From positions 4,340,001 to 4,404,000 of the forward strand of contig NZ_JPUX01000001.1 in assembly GCF_000738675.1 (NCBI RefSeq): DNA of 64,000 nucleotides, written 5' to 3'. The stretch's first letter is position 1. Every line of letters starts with the position of its first letter. A model generated the notes under the pieces. It ran no database searches. It was not told where the DNA came from and saw only the letters and a program-made list of their open reading frames with translations. Shown here in pieces: positions 38,148 to 47,515 of this stretch. A program made the translations under genes and the position numbers. Source of the stretch: Serratia nematodiphila DZ0503SBS1 (GTDB lineage Bacteria; Pseudomonadota; Gammaproteobacteria; Enterobacterales; Enterobacteriaceae).

Positions 38148-38194
38148 TGTTATTTAAATAACAAACAACCCTCCTCTAAGTTATACATATAACA
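38148..38194. promoter_or_regulatory. Two DeoR-type operators
   Basis: Two 16-bp palindromes: TGTTATTTAAATAACA (38148-38163, perfect) and AGTTATACATATAACA (38179-38194), centres 31 bp apart. The E. coli DeoR operator is TGTTAGAATTCTAACA, so the outer TGTTA/TAACA arms are kept. They lie between the divergent epimerase gene and deoC and could control both. Confidence 0.7.
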
Positions 38195-38255
38195 GTGAAG
38201 TAACTATGATCTCGTCGACATTTTTCAAATCCCGCTAGGTTTATCGACATTGCAA

Positions 38256-38271
38256 TGTTATTATTTTCACA
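38256..38271 (+). promoter_or_regulatory. CRP-like site upstream of deoC
   Basis: TGTTA-TTATTT-TCACA matches the CRP consensus TGTGA-N6-TCACA at 9 of 10 bases. It is 44 bp before the deoC ATG, close to a possible -10 TTATCT, so its role is uncertain. Confidence 0.4.
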
Positions 38272-38314
38272 TTATCTATCCATGCTCTTTTCTCAACTTC
38301 ACTAAGGAACCGCG

Positions 38315-38995
38315 ATGACCACCGAAAACATCGATTACGCCAGCTATGTTGACCACACCCTGCTGGCCATGGACGCCACCGAAATGCAGATCGCCAAACT
38401 GTGCGAAGAAGCGCAGCAGCACAACTTCTATGCGGTATGCGTCAACTCCGGCTACGTGCCGCTGGCGGCCCAGCTGCTGCAGGAAAGCACGGTGAAAGTC
38501 TGCTCGGTGATCGGTTTCCCGCTGGGCGCCGGCCTGACCGTCGCCAAAGCCTTTGAAGCCAAAGCGGCGATCGCCGCCGGCGCGCAAGAGATCGACATGG
38601 TGATCAACGTCGGCTGGCTGAAGAGCGGCCTGCTGGACGAAGTGAAAGCCGACATCGCCGCCGTGCGCGAGGTTTGCGCGGCGATCCCGTTGAAGGTAAT
38701 ATTGGAAACCTGCCTGCTCAGCGATGCGCAGATCGTCCAGGTTTGTGAAATGTGTCGCGAACTCGATGTCGCCTTCGTGAAAACCTCCACCGGCTTCAGC
38801 ACCGGCGGCGCTCGGGAAGAGCACGTCAAACTGATGCGCGAGACCGTGGGCAGCGAAATGGGCGTGAAAGCTTCCGGCGCCGTGCGCGATCGCGCCACCG
38901 CCGAGAAGATGATCAACGCCGGCGCCACGCGTATCGGCACCAGCTCCGGCGTCGCCATCGTCTCCGGCGCTCAGGCGGCAGCGGGCAGCTACTGA
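38315..38995 (+). CDS. deoC: Deoxyribose-phosphate aldolase
   Basis: DeoC splits 2-deoxy-D-ribose 5-phosphate into glyceraldehyde 3-phosphate and acetaldehyde. The 226-aa TIM-barrel protein has [14 protein letters not shown], the Schiff-base lysine in [14 protein letters not shown] and [17 protein letters not shown]. The short length fits the bacterial class I type rather than the longer E. coli deoCABD enzyme. It is followed by its regulator deoR, separated by a long hairpin, so it is likely induced by deoxyribose 5-phosphate. Confidence 0.93.
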   Translation: MTTENIDYASYVDHTLLAMDATEMQIAKLCEEAQQHNFYAVCVNSGYVPLAAQLLQESTVKVCSVIGFPLGAGLTVAKAFEAKAAIAAGAQEIDMVINVGWLKSGLLDEVKADIAAVREVCAAIPLKVILETCLLSDAQIVQVCEMCRELDVAFVKTSTGFSTGGAREEHVKLMRETVGSEMGVKASGAVRDRATAEKMINAGATRIGTSSGVAIVSGAQAAAGSY

Positions 38996-39033
38996 TCGTC
39001 GGCATGCCCTGAGGGGCATAGCCAATACACTCC

Positions 39034-39082
39034 GATGCGGGACAATACGGGCGGTTGATGCGGCCCGATATTGCCCCGCATC
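39034..39082 (+). terminator. Long hairpin between deoC and deoR
   Basis: GATGCGGG-a-CAATA-CGGGC pairs with GGCCCGATATTGCCCCGCATC, giving about 19 pairs with one mismatch and one bulge, followed by GTTCTGTTTA. It is probably a partial terminator that lowers read-through into deoR. Confidence 0.6.
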
Positions 39083-39147
39083 GTTCTGTTTAGCGCCGGA
39101 AATGCCGGCTCGCCTTTTATCTCTACTACCTGTGGGAAGACGGATCT

Positions 39148-39912
39148 ATGGAAACGCGGCGCGAAGAACGTATCAACCGGCTAGTTCAGGCGTTAAAACG
39201 CGCTGACAAGATCCACCTGAAAGAAGCCGCCGTGCTGCTGGGGGTCTCGGAGATGACCATTCGCCGCGATCTGAGCGCCGAACCGGCGGCCGTGGTGTTG
39301 CTCGGCGGCTACGTGGTGACCGATCCGCGCAGCAACGGCGTGACCAACTACTTCGTTTCCGATCAAAAAGCCAAACAGGTAACGGAGAAACGGCGCATCG
39401 GCCTGCTGGCGGCGCCGCTGATCAATGAAAACGACACGGTGTTTTTCGACTGCGGCACCACCACGCCGGCGATCATCGACGCCATCGCCGACGAGTTGGC
39501 TTTCACCGCCGTGTGTCATTCGCTGAACACCTTCCTGGCGCTGCAGGACAAACCGAACTGCAAGGTGGTGCTGTGCGGCGGCGAGTTCAAGCCGAACAAC
39601 TACATCTTTTCCAGCGTCGGCGGCCGCAACGAGCTCGATCACATCTGCCCGAACATCGCCTTTATCTCCGCCGCCGGCCTCAGCCTGCAGCACGGCGCCA
39701 CCTGCTTCAACTTCGACGAGCTGGAGATGAAGCATCGCGCCATGGCGATGGCGCAGCAAAAGATCCTGGTGGCAGATCACAGCAAGTTCGGCAAAACCAA
39801 GCCGGCCTGCATCGGCCCGCTGACGCAGTTCGATCGGGTGATCACCGATCGCCAGCCGGACGCCGACTTCATGGCGTTCTTCAACGATAACGCCATCGCT
39901 ACCCGCTATTAA
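39148..39912 (+). CDS. deoR: DeoR, deoxyribose-5-phosphate-responsive repressor
   Basis: A 254-aa transcriptional repressor of the DeoR family (E. coli DeoR 252 aa). The N-terminal winged HTH has the recognition helix LLGVSEMTIRRDL near residues 30-42. The effector domain has FDCGTTTPAIIDAIADEL, VVLCGGEF and FISAAGLS. It also has ADHSKFGKTKPA. It likely binds the two palindromes upstream of deoC and releases them with deoxyribose 5-phosphate. Its place near dacC fits E. coli, where deoR and dacC are adjacent. Confidence 0.95.
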   Translation: METRREERINRLVQALKRADKIHLKEAAVLLGVSEMTIRRDLSAEPAAVVLLGGYVVTDPRSNGVTNYFVSDQKAKQVTEKRRIGLLAAPLINENDTVFFDCGTTTPAIIDAIADELAFTAVCHSLNTFLALQDKPNCKVVLCGGEFKPNNYIFSSVGGRNELDHICPNIAFISAAGLSLQHGATCFNFDELEMKHRAMAMAQQKILVADHSKFGKTKPACIGPLTQFDRVITDRQPDADFMAFFNDNAIATRY

Positions 39913-40891
39913 TCCGCCTTCAGCGCCGTCGAAACCGGCGGCGCGCCGCTTCGATATCCCTCTTTCCCCGCCGAAAAATGAACAAATAATGCGCAATCAA
40001 TTCGCGTTTTTCGCTTATCCGCACGCAACATCAGGTTAATAAAATGCAACAGCTCACCCGCGTGATTATTTTTTCGCAGGCTAACCACGCGGTCGGTTGG
40101 GTGAATTAACGGCTATTTATGGCTTTTATATGATAAATCGAGCCAAAGGCCAGGAAGTTTAAATAAACGGCGGTTTACGCGATTGCAGCAAATCTCGCCA
40201 ATACCTGTTAGGTATCTGTTATTTATATGATGAATGGTTACGCATTTTTATCCGCTAACCACGTAAGTAATTTCCCTTCGTTACTAGCGGTGCTTTTCAA
40301 GAAAAACAAAATAAAAACAAAAAGATAAACGTTATTTACCTTAAAAACATAATGTGATCTACATCACTAAAACTGCTTAATCCGGGTTTTTCGCTAGATC
40401 CAAAACCACGCATAAAATATATTGCTCGGCTTGCTGCTGAGCACAGCGCTTTATCCGGCTAATTATTGTACAAGCCGCATAATCACAGAAACTTTCATGA
40501 GAGCGTTCTTAGCACAAAATCTTACACAAATGTGCAACAAATGCGCGAAAAATCGATAAAAAAGCTGATAACTGCACATATTGCGCATTTGAGAGCAGGA
40601 TCACGGTTGTTTCTACTGTAAATCGTTATCTTGCCGCCAACAAAAATCGACAGGCAAAGACCTGTCGGCAGCGGTAACGACTTTTATCGCCCGCGACGGT
40701 GAAAAGTCTTTAGTGAATTACCCGGCGCTGTGCCTTGGTAATGAACGCAATAAACAACCAGGGGGACGCCAAAACATCCCCGCAAGCAACACCTGATTCT
40801 TACCGCAAGCGTTGCCTGAATAGGACGTTTGACGGTTTAACCTTAAGTTTTGCCTTTTAATTTTAAATTCGTGTTCACTTCGGAGATATTT
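39913..40891 (+). promoter_or_regulatory. Long regulatory region and leader upstream of sdaC
   Basis: A gap of 979 bp with no gene seen. The first 400 bp are AT-rich without clear features. A near-perfect CRP site, TGTGATCTACATCACT, lies at 40353-40368. A possible -10 TATATT is at 40418-40423, which would place CRP near -65. The transcript would then have a leader of about 460 nt. The leader contains three stems: CGACAGG/CCTGTCG (40648-40667), GACTTTT/AAAAGTC (40679-40708) and ATTACC/GGTAAT (40717-40742). Confidence 0.55.
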
Positions 40892-42190
40892 ATGGACACT
40901 ACACAGACCGGCACAATTGCCTCTGCGGCTTCGGGCTCCAGCAGTACCTGGCGTAAAACGGATACCATGTGGATGTTGGGCCTGTACGGCACCGCCATCG
41001 GCGCAGGCGTCCTGTTCTTGCCCATCAACGCCGGCATCGGCGGTTTGATTCCTTTGATCATCATGGCCATCATCGCTTTCCCGATGACCTTCTTTGCCCA
41101 CCGCGGCCTGTGCCGTTTCGTTCTGTCCGGCAAAAATCCCGGTGAAGACATCACCGCCGTGGTAGAAGAGCACTTCGGCATCACCGCCGGTAAGCTGATT
41201 ACCCTGCTGTACTTCTTCGCCATCTACCCGATTCTGTTGGTTTACAGCGTGGCGATCACCAACACCGTCGACAGCTTCATCACCCACCAGTTGGGCATGA
41301 CGTCGCCGCCGCGCGCCATCCTGTCGCTGATCCTGATCGTCGGCCTGATGACCATCGTGCGCTTCGGTGAGCAGGCCATCGTGAAAACCATGAGCATCCT
41401 GGTGTTCCCGTTTGTGGCGGTGCTGATGCTGCTGGCGGTGTATCTGATCCCTAACTGGACCGGCGCCATCTTCGAAAACGTGTCGCTGTCCGGCAGCGGT
41501 ACCGGCATGGGTCACGGCCTGATCATGACCCTGTGGCTGGCGATCCCGGTGATGGTGTTCTCCTTCAACCACTCGCCGATCATCTCCGCCTTCGCCGTCG
41601 CCAAACGCGAAGAGTACGGCGCAGACGCCGAGAAGAAATGCTCCCGCATTCTGGCTTACGCACACATCATGATGGTGCTGACCGTGATGTTCTTCGTGTT
41701 CAGCTGCGTGCTGAGCCTGACGCCGGAAAACCTGGCGGAAGCCAAGGCGCAGAATATCTCGATTCTGTCTTACCTGGCTAACCACTTTAACAACCCGATG
41801 ATCGAGTACATCGCGCCGGTTATCGCCTTCGTCGCCATCACCAAATCGTTCCTGGGCCACTACCTGGGCGCCCGTGAAGGCTTCAACGGCCTGGTCGCCA
41901 AGTCGATGAAGAGCCGCGGCAAAACCGTCAGCACCGCCAAGCTGAACCGCATGACCGCTATCTTCATGCTGGTGACCACCTGGATCGTCGCCACCCTGAA
42001 CCCGAGCATCCTGGGCATGATCGAAACCCTGGGTGGCCCAATCATCGCCATGCTGCTGTTCCTGATGCCGATGTACGCCATCCGTAAAGTGCCTGCCATG
42101 CGCAAGTACAGCGGCCACATCAGCAACGTGTTTGTGGTTGTGATGGGTCTGATCGCCATCTCTGCTATCGTGTTCAGCCTGCTCGGCTAA
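40892..42190 (+). CDS. sdaC: SdaC serine/H+ symporter
   Basis: An 11-helix serine transporter of the HAAAP family, 432 aa (E. coli SdaC 429). Conserved stretches are [51 protein letters not shown] and [16 protein letters not shown]. It is an inner-membrane protein and also the known receptor for phage C1 in E. coli. It is paired with sdaB, as in E. coli. The CRP site upstream fits the known cAMP control. Confidence 0.96.
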   Translation: MDTTQTGTIASAASGSSSTWRKTDTMWMLGLYGTAIGAGVLFLPINAGIGGLIPLIIMAIIAFPMTFFAHRGLCRFVLSGKNPGEDITAVVEEHFGITAGKLITLLYFFAIYPILLVYSVAITNTVDSFITHQLGMTSPPRAILSLILIVGLMTIVRFGEQAIVKTMSILVFPFVAVLMLLAVYLIPNWTGAIFENVSLSGSGTGMGHGLIMTLWLAIPVMVFSFNHSPIISAFAVAKREEYGADAEKKCSRILAYAHIMMVLTVMFFVFSCVLSLTPENLAEAKAQNISILSYLANHFNNPMIEYIAPVIAFVAITKSFLGHYLGAREGFNGLVAKSMKSRGKTVSTAKLNRMTAIFMLVTTWIVATLNPSILGMIETLGGPIIAMLLFLMPMYAIRKVPAMRKYSGHISNVFVVVMGLIAISAIVFSLLG

Positions 42191-42198
42191 TCACGTCC

Positions 42199-42222
42199 GG
42201 CCGGCGCCGCTGCGCGCCGGCC
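42199..42222 (+). terminator. Hairpin between sdaC and sdaB
   Basis: GGCCGGCGC / GCGCCGGCC (9 bp) with a six-base loop starts eight bases after the sdaC stop. No U-run follows, so it may only stabilise or partly stop the message. Confidence 0.45.
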
Positions 42223-42282
42223 CTCCCGCACTCCCCCATTTCCCGTATTCACCGCCTGAAACCTGAAGAAGGAGGCGAGACC

Positions 42283-43649
42283 ATGGTCAGCGTTTTCGAT
42301 ATTTTCAAAATTGGCATCGGCCCATCCAGCTCCCACACCGTTGGCCCGATGAAAGCCGGCAAACAGTTCGTCGACGATCTGATCGCCCACCAGCAGCTGC
42401 AGGACACCACCCGCGTGGTGGTCGACGTGTACGGTTCGCTGTCGTTGACCGGTAAAGGCCACCACACCGATATCGCCATTATCATGGGCCTGGCCGGCAA
42501 CCTGCCGCACGACGTGGACATCGACAGCATTCCGGGCTTTATCCGCGACGTCGAACAACGCGGCCGCCTGCCGCTGGCCAACGGCCATCACGAGGTGGAT
42601 TTCCCGCTGCACGGCGGCATGAATTTCCACAGCGATAACCTGCCGCTGCACGAAAACGGCATGCGCATCCGCGCCTTCGCCGATGAACGCTTGCTGCACA
42701 GCAAAACCTATTACTCGATCGGCGGCGGTTTCATCGTCGACGAAGAGCACTTCGGCCAGTCCGCCGAGGGCGCAACGCCGGTGCCTTACCCATTCAAATC
42801 GGCGCACGATCTGCAGCAGCATTGCAAAGAGACCGGGCTGTCGTTGTCCGGCCTGGTGATGCAGAACGAACTGGCGCTGCGCAGCAAAGCGGATATCGAC
42901 GCGCACTTCGCCGACGTCTGGCAGGTGATGAGCGCCGGTATCGAACGCGGCATCAACACCGAAGGCTTGCTGCCCGGCCCGATGAAAGTGCCGCGCCGCG
43001 CCGCCGCGCTGCGCCGCATTCTGGTGACCGGAGACAAGAACAATATCGACCCGATGAACGTGGTCGATTGGATCAACATGTTCGCGCTGGCGGTCAACGA
43101 AGAAAACGCCGCCGGTGGCCGCGTGGTTACCGCCCCGACCAACGGCGCCTGCGGCATCATCCCTGCGGTGCTGGCCTACTACGACAAGTTCATCCGCCCG
43201 GTGAACGCCAACTCCTACACCCGCTACTTCCTGGCGTCCGGCGTGATTGGTGCGCTGTACAAGATGAATGCCTCGATCTCCGGCGCCGAAGTGGGCTGTC
43301 AGGGGAAGTGGGCGTCGCCTGTTCGATGGCGGCGGCCGGGTTGACCGAGCTGCTGGGCGGCAGCCCGGCGCAGGTATGCATCGCGGCGGAGATCGCCATG
43401 GAGCACCATTTGGGGCTGACCTGCGATCCGCTCGCCGGCCAGGTACAGGTGCCCTGCATCGAACGCAACGCCATTTCCGCCGTCAAGGCAGTCAATGCCG
43501 CGCGCATGGCGATGCGCCGCACCAGCGAGCCGCGGGTTTGTCTGGATAAGGTGATCGAAACCATGTACGAAACCGGCAAAGACATGAACGCCAAATACCG
43601 CGAAACCTCACAGGGCGGGCTGGCGATCAAGGTCGTGGCCTGCAATTAA
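42283..43649 (+). pseudogene. sdaB: L-serine dehydratase SdaB, frameshifted
   Basis: SdaB is the oxygen-sensitive [4Fe-4S] enzyme that turns L-serine into pyruvate and ammonia. Frame one (42283-43344) encodes residues 1 to about 340, with [25 protein letters not shown] and EVGCQG. It then breaks after the GGGG run at 43302-43305 and ends in unrelated residues. The rest ([52 protein letters not shown], in parts) continues in the next frame to 43649. E. coli SdaB reads [10 protein letters not shown] here, so one base is missing. It is either a real null mutation or a sequencing error. Total intended length is about 455 aa. Excellent Shine-Dalgarno GGAGG before the ATG. Confidence 0.88.
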
Positions 43650-43670
43650 CCGCCACGGCGAATCACTAAA

Positions 43671-43703
43671 GGCGCCGGCCGTTCCGATCTGGCCGGTGCC
43701 GTT
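43671..43703. terminator. Terminator between sdaB and the LuxR-type gene
   Basis: GGCGCCGGCC and GGCCGGTGCC pair around a ten-base loop and are followed by GTTTC on the plus strand. It separates convergent genes. Confidence 0.6.
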
Positions 43704-44369
43704 TCAATGCCGCTCTTTCCCTGCCGCACCGCCCGGCTGAATGCCGGCTCGAACCCCGACGGCGCCGGGACGGGCGCTGTGCCGCAGCCAACCGTAAAGT
43801 TCGGCATTACGCCGGAATCCCATTTTGCGCATCACGCTCATCTTGTGGTTGCTGACGGTTTTCACGCTGATGTCCAGCATTCGGGCGATTTGCGTCACCC
43901 CCATCTCGCGCGTCATACAGCGCATGATCTCCTGCTCGCGCAGCGTCAGGCCGCGGTGCTGGCATATGCAGTTCCTGCCACAACCCGGCCGGTTCGGCCA
44001 TTTGCTGCGCCGCTCCAGCTCGGCGCTCACCTGATACAGCGCCGAGACCAACGGCATATCGTGGTAGATGACGCCGGCCTCCAGCGCGCAGCGGTTTCCG
44101 ACGGTGCGTTTATGCCGCCCCTCCGGCATTCGCAACGAGAAATACAGCGTTTTGCGTCCCGCAGTCTGCGTCTCAAAGAAGTGACAAAAGCAGCTTTGCA
44201 CGCCGGGAGGAAAATAGCAGAACACCAGATCGGCTTCGTGAACCTGCTGCGCATCCAGTAACAGCGTGCGCTTGCCATAAGTGCTGAAATGCAGCGCCAG
44301 AGCCTCCTGCCAACCGGCGCTGAAGTAACGGTTTTCATCAAATAGCGCGATTTTTATCATCGTGTTCAT
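43704..44369 (-). CDS. LuxR-type response-regulator-like protein, last gene of the fimbrial operon
   Basis: A 221-aa protein with a C-terminal LuxR/GerE HTH (LTLREQEIMRCMTREMGV, then QIARMLDISVKTVSNHKMSVMRKMG, residues about 140-195). Its N-terminal half resembles a degenerate receiver (ALFDENRYFSAG) that lacks an obvious phospho-acceptor aspartate (the strand reads ADLVFCYF). A linker has four cysteines in CGRNCIC and nearby. Its ATG overlaps the stop of the PPIase gene (ATGA), so it is made with the fimbrial operon. It likely regulates fimbriae or, like MrpJ-type proteins, motility. Family members at such places are FimZ/EcpR-like. Confidence 0.75.
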   Translation of the reverse strand: MNTMIKIALFDENRYFSAGWQEALALHFSTYGKRTLLLDAQQVHEADLVFCYFPPGVQSCFCHFFETQTAGRKTLYFSLRMPEGRHKRTVGNRCALEAGVIYHDMPLVSALYQVSAELERRSKWPNRPGCGRNCICQHRGLTLREQEIMRCMTREMGVTQIARMLDISVKTVSNHKMSVMRKMGFRRNAELYGWLRHSARPGAVGVRAGIQPGGAAGKERH

Positions 44370-45754
44370 CCCTGCCTCCCCGCCGTTCCGGCTTCTCGTT
44401 TAACCGCCTGGGCGCCCTTTGCCGGCGCCTGACTGTTGTCGATGCGTAATTCATAAATCATGGTGGCGTTAGGTGGCACTTTCGGCGGATAGCCGGTTTC
44501 GCCGTAGGCCAGCGCTGGCGGCACGACCATCGTCAGCGATCCGTGGTTGTGCAGATGGCTTATCGCCTCCCGAAACAGCGGCGGATACTCGGACAACGGT
44601 TGCGACAGCACCTTGCCGCTCAGTTCCATATCCTGGATCACCGTGCCGTCGGTCAACGTCTCCTTCACGACCACATCAACCACCGTCGTTGGCGCCAGCG
44701 CGCCATCCCCGGCGTAATCAACCCGATACCAGAAGCCCATCGCCGATTGCTTTACGTCCTTTTGTTGACTGAACTGCGTCAGGTAATCTTCATCACGCCG
44801 CCGCTGTTCATTAACGCGTTTCTCACGCGCGGCCACGGCGTTGGCATCCGCTTGCGCCGTCAGCGCATTCAGTTCATCCGGCGGCAGCCGCAAACGCCCA
44901 GAGACGCTATCGATGACGCCCGCCAACAGGCTGTCGCGATCCACCGGCACGCCCCAACTTTGACGCTCCGCCACTACCCCCTGAATGTCCCTCCCCAGCG
45001 CACTGCCCGCCGCATAGGACAGACGCTTGCGATCATCCTTCAACTGCTCCGGCGTCATCTCCCATTGCAGCCGCTTACGCAACGCCAGCAGGTCTTCGCG
45101 CGCCTGCTGAGTCGCCTTCTGCTCACCGGCCCGCTTCTGCTCGCTTTCTTCCAACGCGGCGCGCAGAGCGTGCAACGCCTCCTGGTGCTCGCGTTGGCGT
45201 TGTGCAAGCGTCTGTGCCGATGCCTGCGCGGCAGACTCAAGTTCGGTGACGCGCCGTTCGGCCTGCGCCGCCATCGCTCTGCTTTGGGCGGTTTCCTGCG
45301 TCGCCTGACGCAGCAACGCCTCGGCGCGCTGCGCGTCGGGCGAGCCGCGCCAGGCGGTGCCCAACCCGGCGATCCACTTTTGCAGCGTTGACGAATCGGG
45401 CAACGTCGCGACGGATGGCGTCGCTTTCTCCGCCCGCAACGCGGCGAGTTCCTGGCGCAACATCGTCAGTTCCATTCGCTGGCGCGCCAGCTGTTGGTCA
45501 CGCGCCAATAATTCCTGGGTCAGCGTAAAAGCTTTGGCCGGTGAGGCTGGCTTATTGTTGTCCGACGGGCGCTTCGCGGGTTCACGCTTTTTTTGCCCCG
45601 ACTCGCGTTCGACTGGCGCCGCTTTTTCGTTCGTCGGCACGATGTTTTGCCGTTGATACTGCTCGGCAAACTGCAGCAGCGCCGGCACGCCGTCGTCCGC
45701 CAGCGCGACGCCGGAGAACAGCAGAGCGACGCAGCCCAGCAGGCGCAGCCTCAT
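44366..45754 (-). CDS. Coiled-coil FKBP-type peptidyl-prolyl isomerase of the fimbrial operon
   Basis: A 462-aa periplasmic protein. Residues 1-19 are a signal peptide (MRLRLLGCVALLFSGVALA). A low-complexity Lys/Pro segment and a long heptad-rich coiled coil (about 75-235, with ELLARDQQLARQRMELTMLRQ-like repeats) follow. Next is an FKBP_N dimerisation domain (SYAAGSALGRDIQ to about 345) and a C-terminal FKBP domain (about 350-445: LPPLFREAISHL, MVVPPALAYGETGYPPKVPPN-like flap). FkpA/Mip relatives lack the extra coiled coil. It overlaps the lipoprotein gene start and the regulator gene by four bases each. It may help fold or assemble pilins; this is inference. Confidence 0.85.
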   Translation of the reverse strand: MRLRLLGCVALLFSGVALADDGVPALLQFAEQYQRQNIVPTNEKAAPVERESGQKKREPAKRPSDNNKPASPAKAFTLTQELLARDQQLARQRMELTMLRQELAALRAEKATPSVATLPDSSTLQKWIAGLGTAWRGSPDAQRAEALLRQATQETAQSRAMAAQAERRVTELESAAQASAQTLAQRQREHQEALHALRAALEESEQKRAGEQKATQQAREDLLALRKRLQWEMTPEQLKDDRKRLSYAAGSALGRDIQGVVAERQSWGVPVDRDSLLAGVIDSVSGRLRLPPDELNALTAQADANAVAAREKRVNEQRRRDEDYLTQFSQQKDVKQSAMGFWYRVDYAGDGALAPTTVVDVVVKETLTDGTVIQDMELSGKVLSQPLSEYPPLFREAISHLHNHGSLTMVVPPALAYGETGYPPKVPPNATMIYELRIDNSQAPAKGAQAVKREAGTAGRQG

Positions 45755-46173
45755 TTAATCTGCTCCCCACGATCCGCCAAGCCGGTCAACACCGCCTGAT
45801 TCACCCCGGCGCACAGATAGTTGACCTTGTAGCGATACAGCGCATCCACCGTCTCCTGCGTGTCACCGTTTACCCTGGCGCGCAGGCTGGCGTACTGCGA
45901 GGCGCCGCTCATAAGGCTGTCGAAGGCCTGCTGATAGCGCTGATACTGTTTCTCGTCGATCGCACGCAATGCGCCCAGTTGCTGCTGGCACTGCTGCAGC
46001 TGTTCGGCCTCACGCTGCTTGCGCAAAGCCTCTTCTGACGGAGGTTGCACAACCTGATTTTTAGTGTTCACGGCGGGCTTGCCCGACTTTTGGCTTTGGC
46101 AAGCGGCGGCGCTCAACGCCAACAGGCACAGCAGCCCCATGCGCAGGGCGTGATTGACGTGCTTTCTCATCAT
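45751..46173 (-). CDS. Small lipoprotein of the fimbrial operon
   Basis: A 140-aa predicted lipoprotein with a basic signal and lipobox LSAAAC (Cys25), followed by a Gln-rich helical region (SEEALRKQREAEQLQQCQQQL) and a conserved-looking C-terminal YRYKVNYLCAGVNQAVL. Three cysteines follow the acylated one's region. I do not recognise the family. It overlaps the PPIase gene by four bases, so the two products probably act together at the outer membrane. Confidence 0.8.
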   Translation of the reverse strand: MMRKHVNHALRMGLLCLLALSAAACQSQKSGKPAVNTKNQVVQPPSEEALRKQREAEQLQQCQQQLGALRAIDEKQYQRYQQAFDSLMSGASQYASLRARVNGDTQETVDALYRYKVNYLCAGVNQAVLTGLADRGEQIK

Positions 46174-46197
46174 TGCGTTTCTTGTCCTTGTAGACGC

Positions 46198-46752
46198 TTA
46201 TTCGTATTCCAACGTAAAAGTGGCCACCGCGCTGAAGGTGCCGCGGCCGATGGACTTCGTCTGGATAGCCTCCGGTTCCCCTTGCACATAGGCCTGCAGC
46301 GTAAGCGTGGTGTTGCCGGCACTCAGGCGGAATTTATCGCTGGCGCGATTGAGCGGCAGCGCCTTGCCGCTGCTGTCTTCCAGCCCGATGCCGATCCCCG
46401 ACGCCAGGCTGCCGGCATCCAATGCCAACAGGCCGGGCAGTTTGGCGTTTTCGGTGCCGGTAAACGTGATAGCCACCGTATTGCCCAGGCTGAGATCGCA
46501 CTCGGTCAGGTGCAATGCGAAGGTTTGACTGTGGGAGCGGGTGTTCAGATACAGGTATTTGTCGACGATGGTGCCGAAATCCAGCGGAATGTACTCATCC
46601 CCTGGCTGAATGACGCACGGCTCGGCCACCAGCGTGCCGTGAAAGCGCATGTTTTCCGCCGCAGTCGCCGACTGCGCCATTATGCCGGCCGCCATGACCA
46701 TGCCAGCCCCCAACAGCGCGCTCCGGCGCCGGTTCGTCTCTGTCGCGCGCAT
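46198..46752 (-). CDS. Fimbrial minor pilin
   Basis: A 184-aa type 1-like pilin with a signal peptide ending ATAA. Its N-terminal donor strand/pilin core begins ENMRFHGTLVAEPCVIQPG and its disulfide partner is in LHLTECDLSLG. The C-terminal beta-zipper motif ends in SAVATFTLEYE. ATG at 46752 after AAGGGAG; a longer frame from 46794 overlaps the upstream gene end. It is one of two minor pilins after the chaperone. Confidence 0.85.
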   Translation of the reverse strand: MRATETNRRRSALLGAGMVMAAGIMAQSATAAENMRFHGTLVAEPCVIQPGDEYIPLDFGTIVDKYLYLNTRSHSQTFALHLTECDLSLGNTVAITFTGTENAKLPGLLALDAGSLASGIGIGLEDSSGKALPLNRASDKFRLSAGNTTLTLQAYVQGEPEAIQTKSIGRGTFSAVATFTLEYE

Positions 46753-46802
46753 GACGCCACTCCCTTTGGTTGTGCTTGCGCCGACCGGGCGCAAGCGGCG
46801 TA

Positions 46803-47459
46803 TTAGTCGTAGTAAAGCCGGAAATCGATCGCCGCACGGTAAGCGCCGGCGCTCAGCGTCGCCGGGGTGCGCACCGGCGTCACCGTATACGTCAGGGTGT
46901 TTTGTCCCGGCGTCAGCAATACCGGTTTGTTACGCGCGCCGAGGCGCACAGGCAGGCCGCTGGCATCCGCCAGCTGCAACCCCAACCCGGTGACGCCGGC
47001 AACCCTGACCAACCCCGGCGCGTCGTCATCCGTCGGCGCGGCAAACGCCACGGACACCGCAGGCTGGCTGCCGCTCCAGGCCAGCACACCGGTCCAGGCG
47101 TCGCGGTTGCTCGCCGGCGCCCGCAGGCAGTCTTTCAGCGTCAGCTCGAAGGCGACCGGCGTGCCGCGATCGCCCGGGCGCTGGAAGTGCGCCGTTCCCG
47201 TCTCGCCCAGCCATACCTCCTGGCGGGCGGTGGTCATTTCCAGGCTGCAGGCGCTTTCCGTTAACGCGCCGTAGACGTGGAGCGTGCCGTTCGCCCCCTC
47301 CACGTCCCAGTTGTCCACCGCGCGGGCCGGCGGCATCAGCATCAGCATCGTGCCCGCCGTCAGCGGCACCATCAGCGCGGCCAACACCGTCAGGCCGATA
47401 GTGTGTCGCTGATGACGTTCATAGGCCTTTCCCAACAGCATGGGGATCTTTCGTTGCAT
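46803..47459 (-). CDS. Fimbrial minor pilin, divergent
   Basis: A 218-aa pilin-like protein with a longer than usual N-terminal region before the hydrophobic signal (MQRKIPMLLGKAYERHQRHTIG). Pilin features are NGTLHVYGALTESACSLEM, LTLKDCLRA and the C-terminal AGAYRAAIDFRLYYD. ATG after GGAG. It may cap or adapt the fimbria, or be the distal adaptor. Confidence 0.8.
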   Translation of the reverse strand: MQRKIPMLLGKAYERHQRHTIGLTVLAALMVPLTAGTMLMLMPPARAVDNWDVEGANGTLHVYGALTESACSLEMTTARQEVWLGETGTAHFQRPGDRGTPVAFELTLKDCLRAPASNRDAWTGVLAWSGSQPAVSVAFAAPTDDDAPGLVRVAGVTGLGLQLADASGLPVRLGARNKPVLLTPGQNTLTYTVTPVRTPATLSAGAYRAAIDFRLYYD

Positions 47460-47515
47460 GATTCGTTCACTCCGCTGTGTTCATGACTCGGTCTTCCCTG
47501 CTTGCGCGCGGCTCG

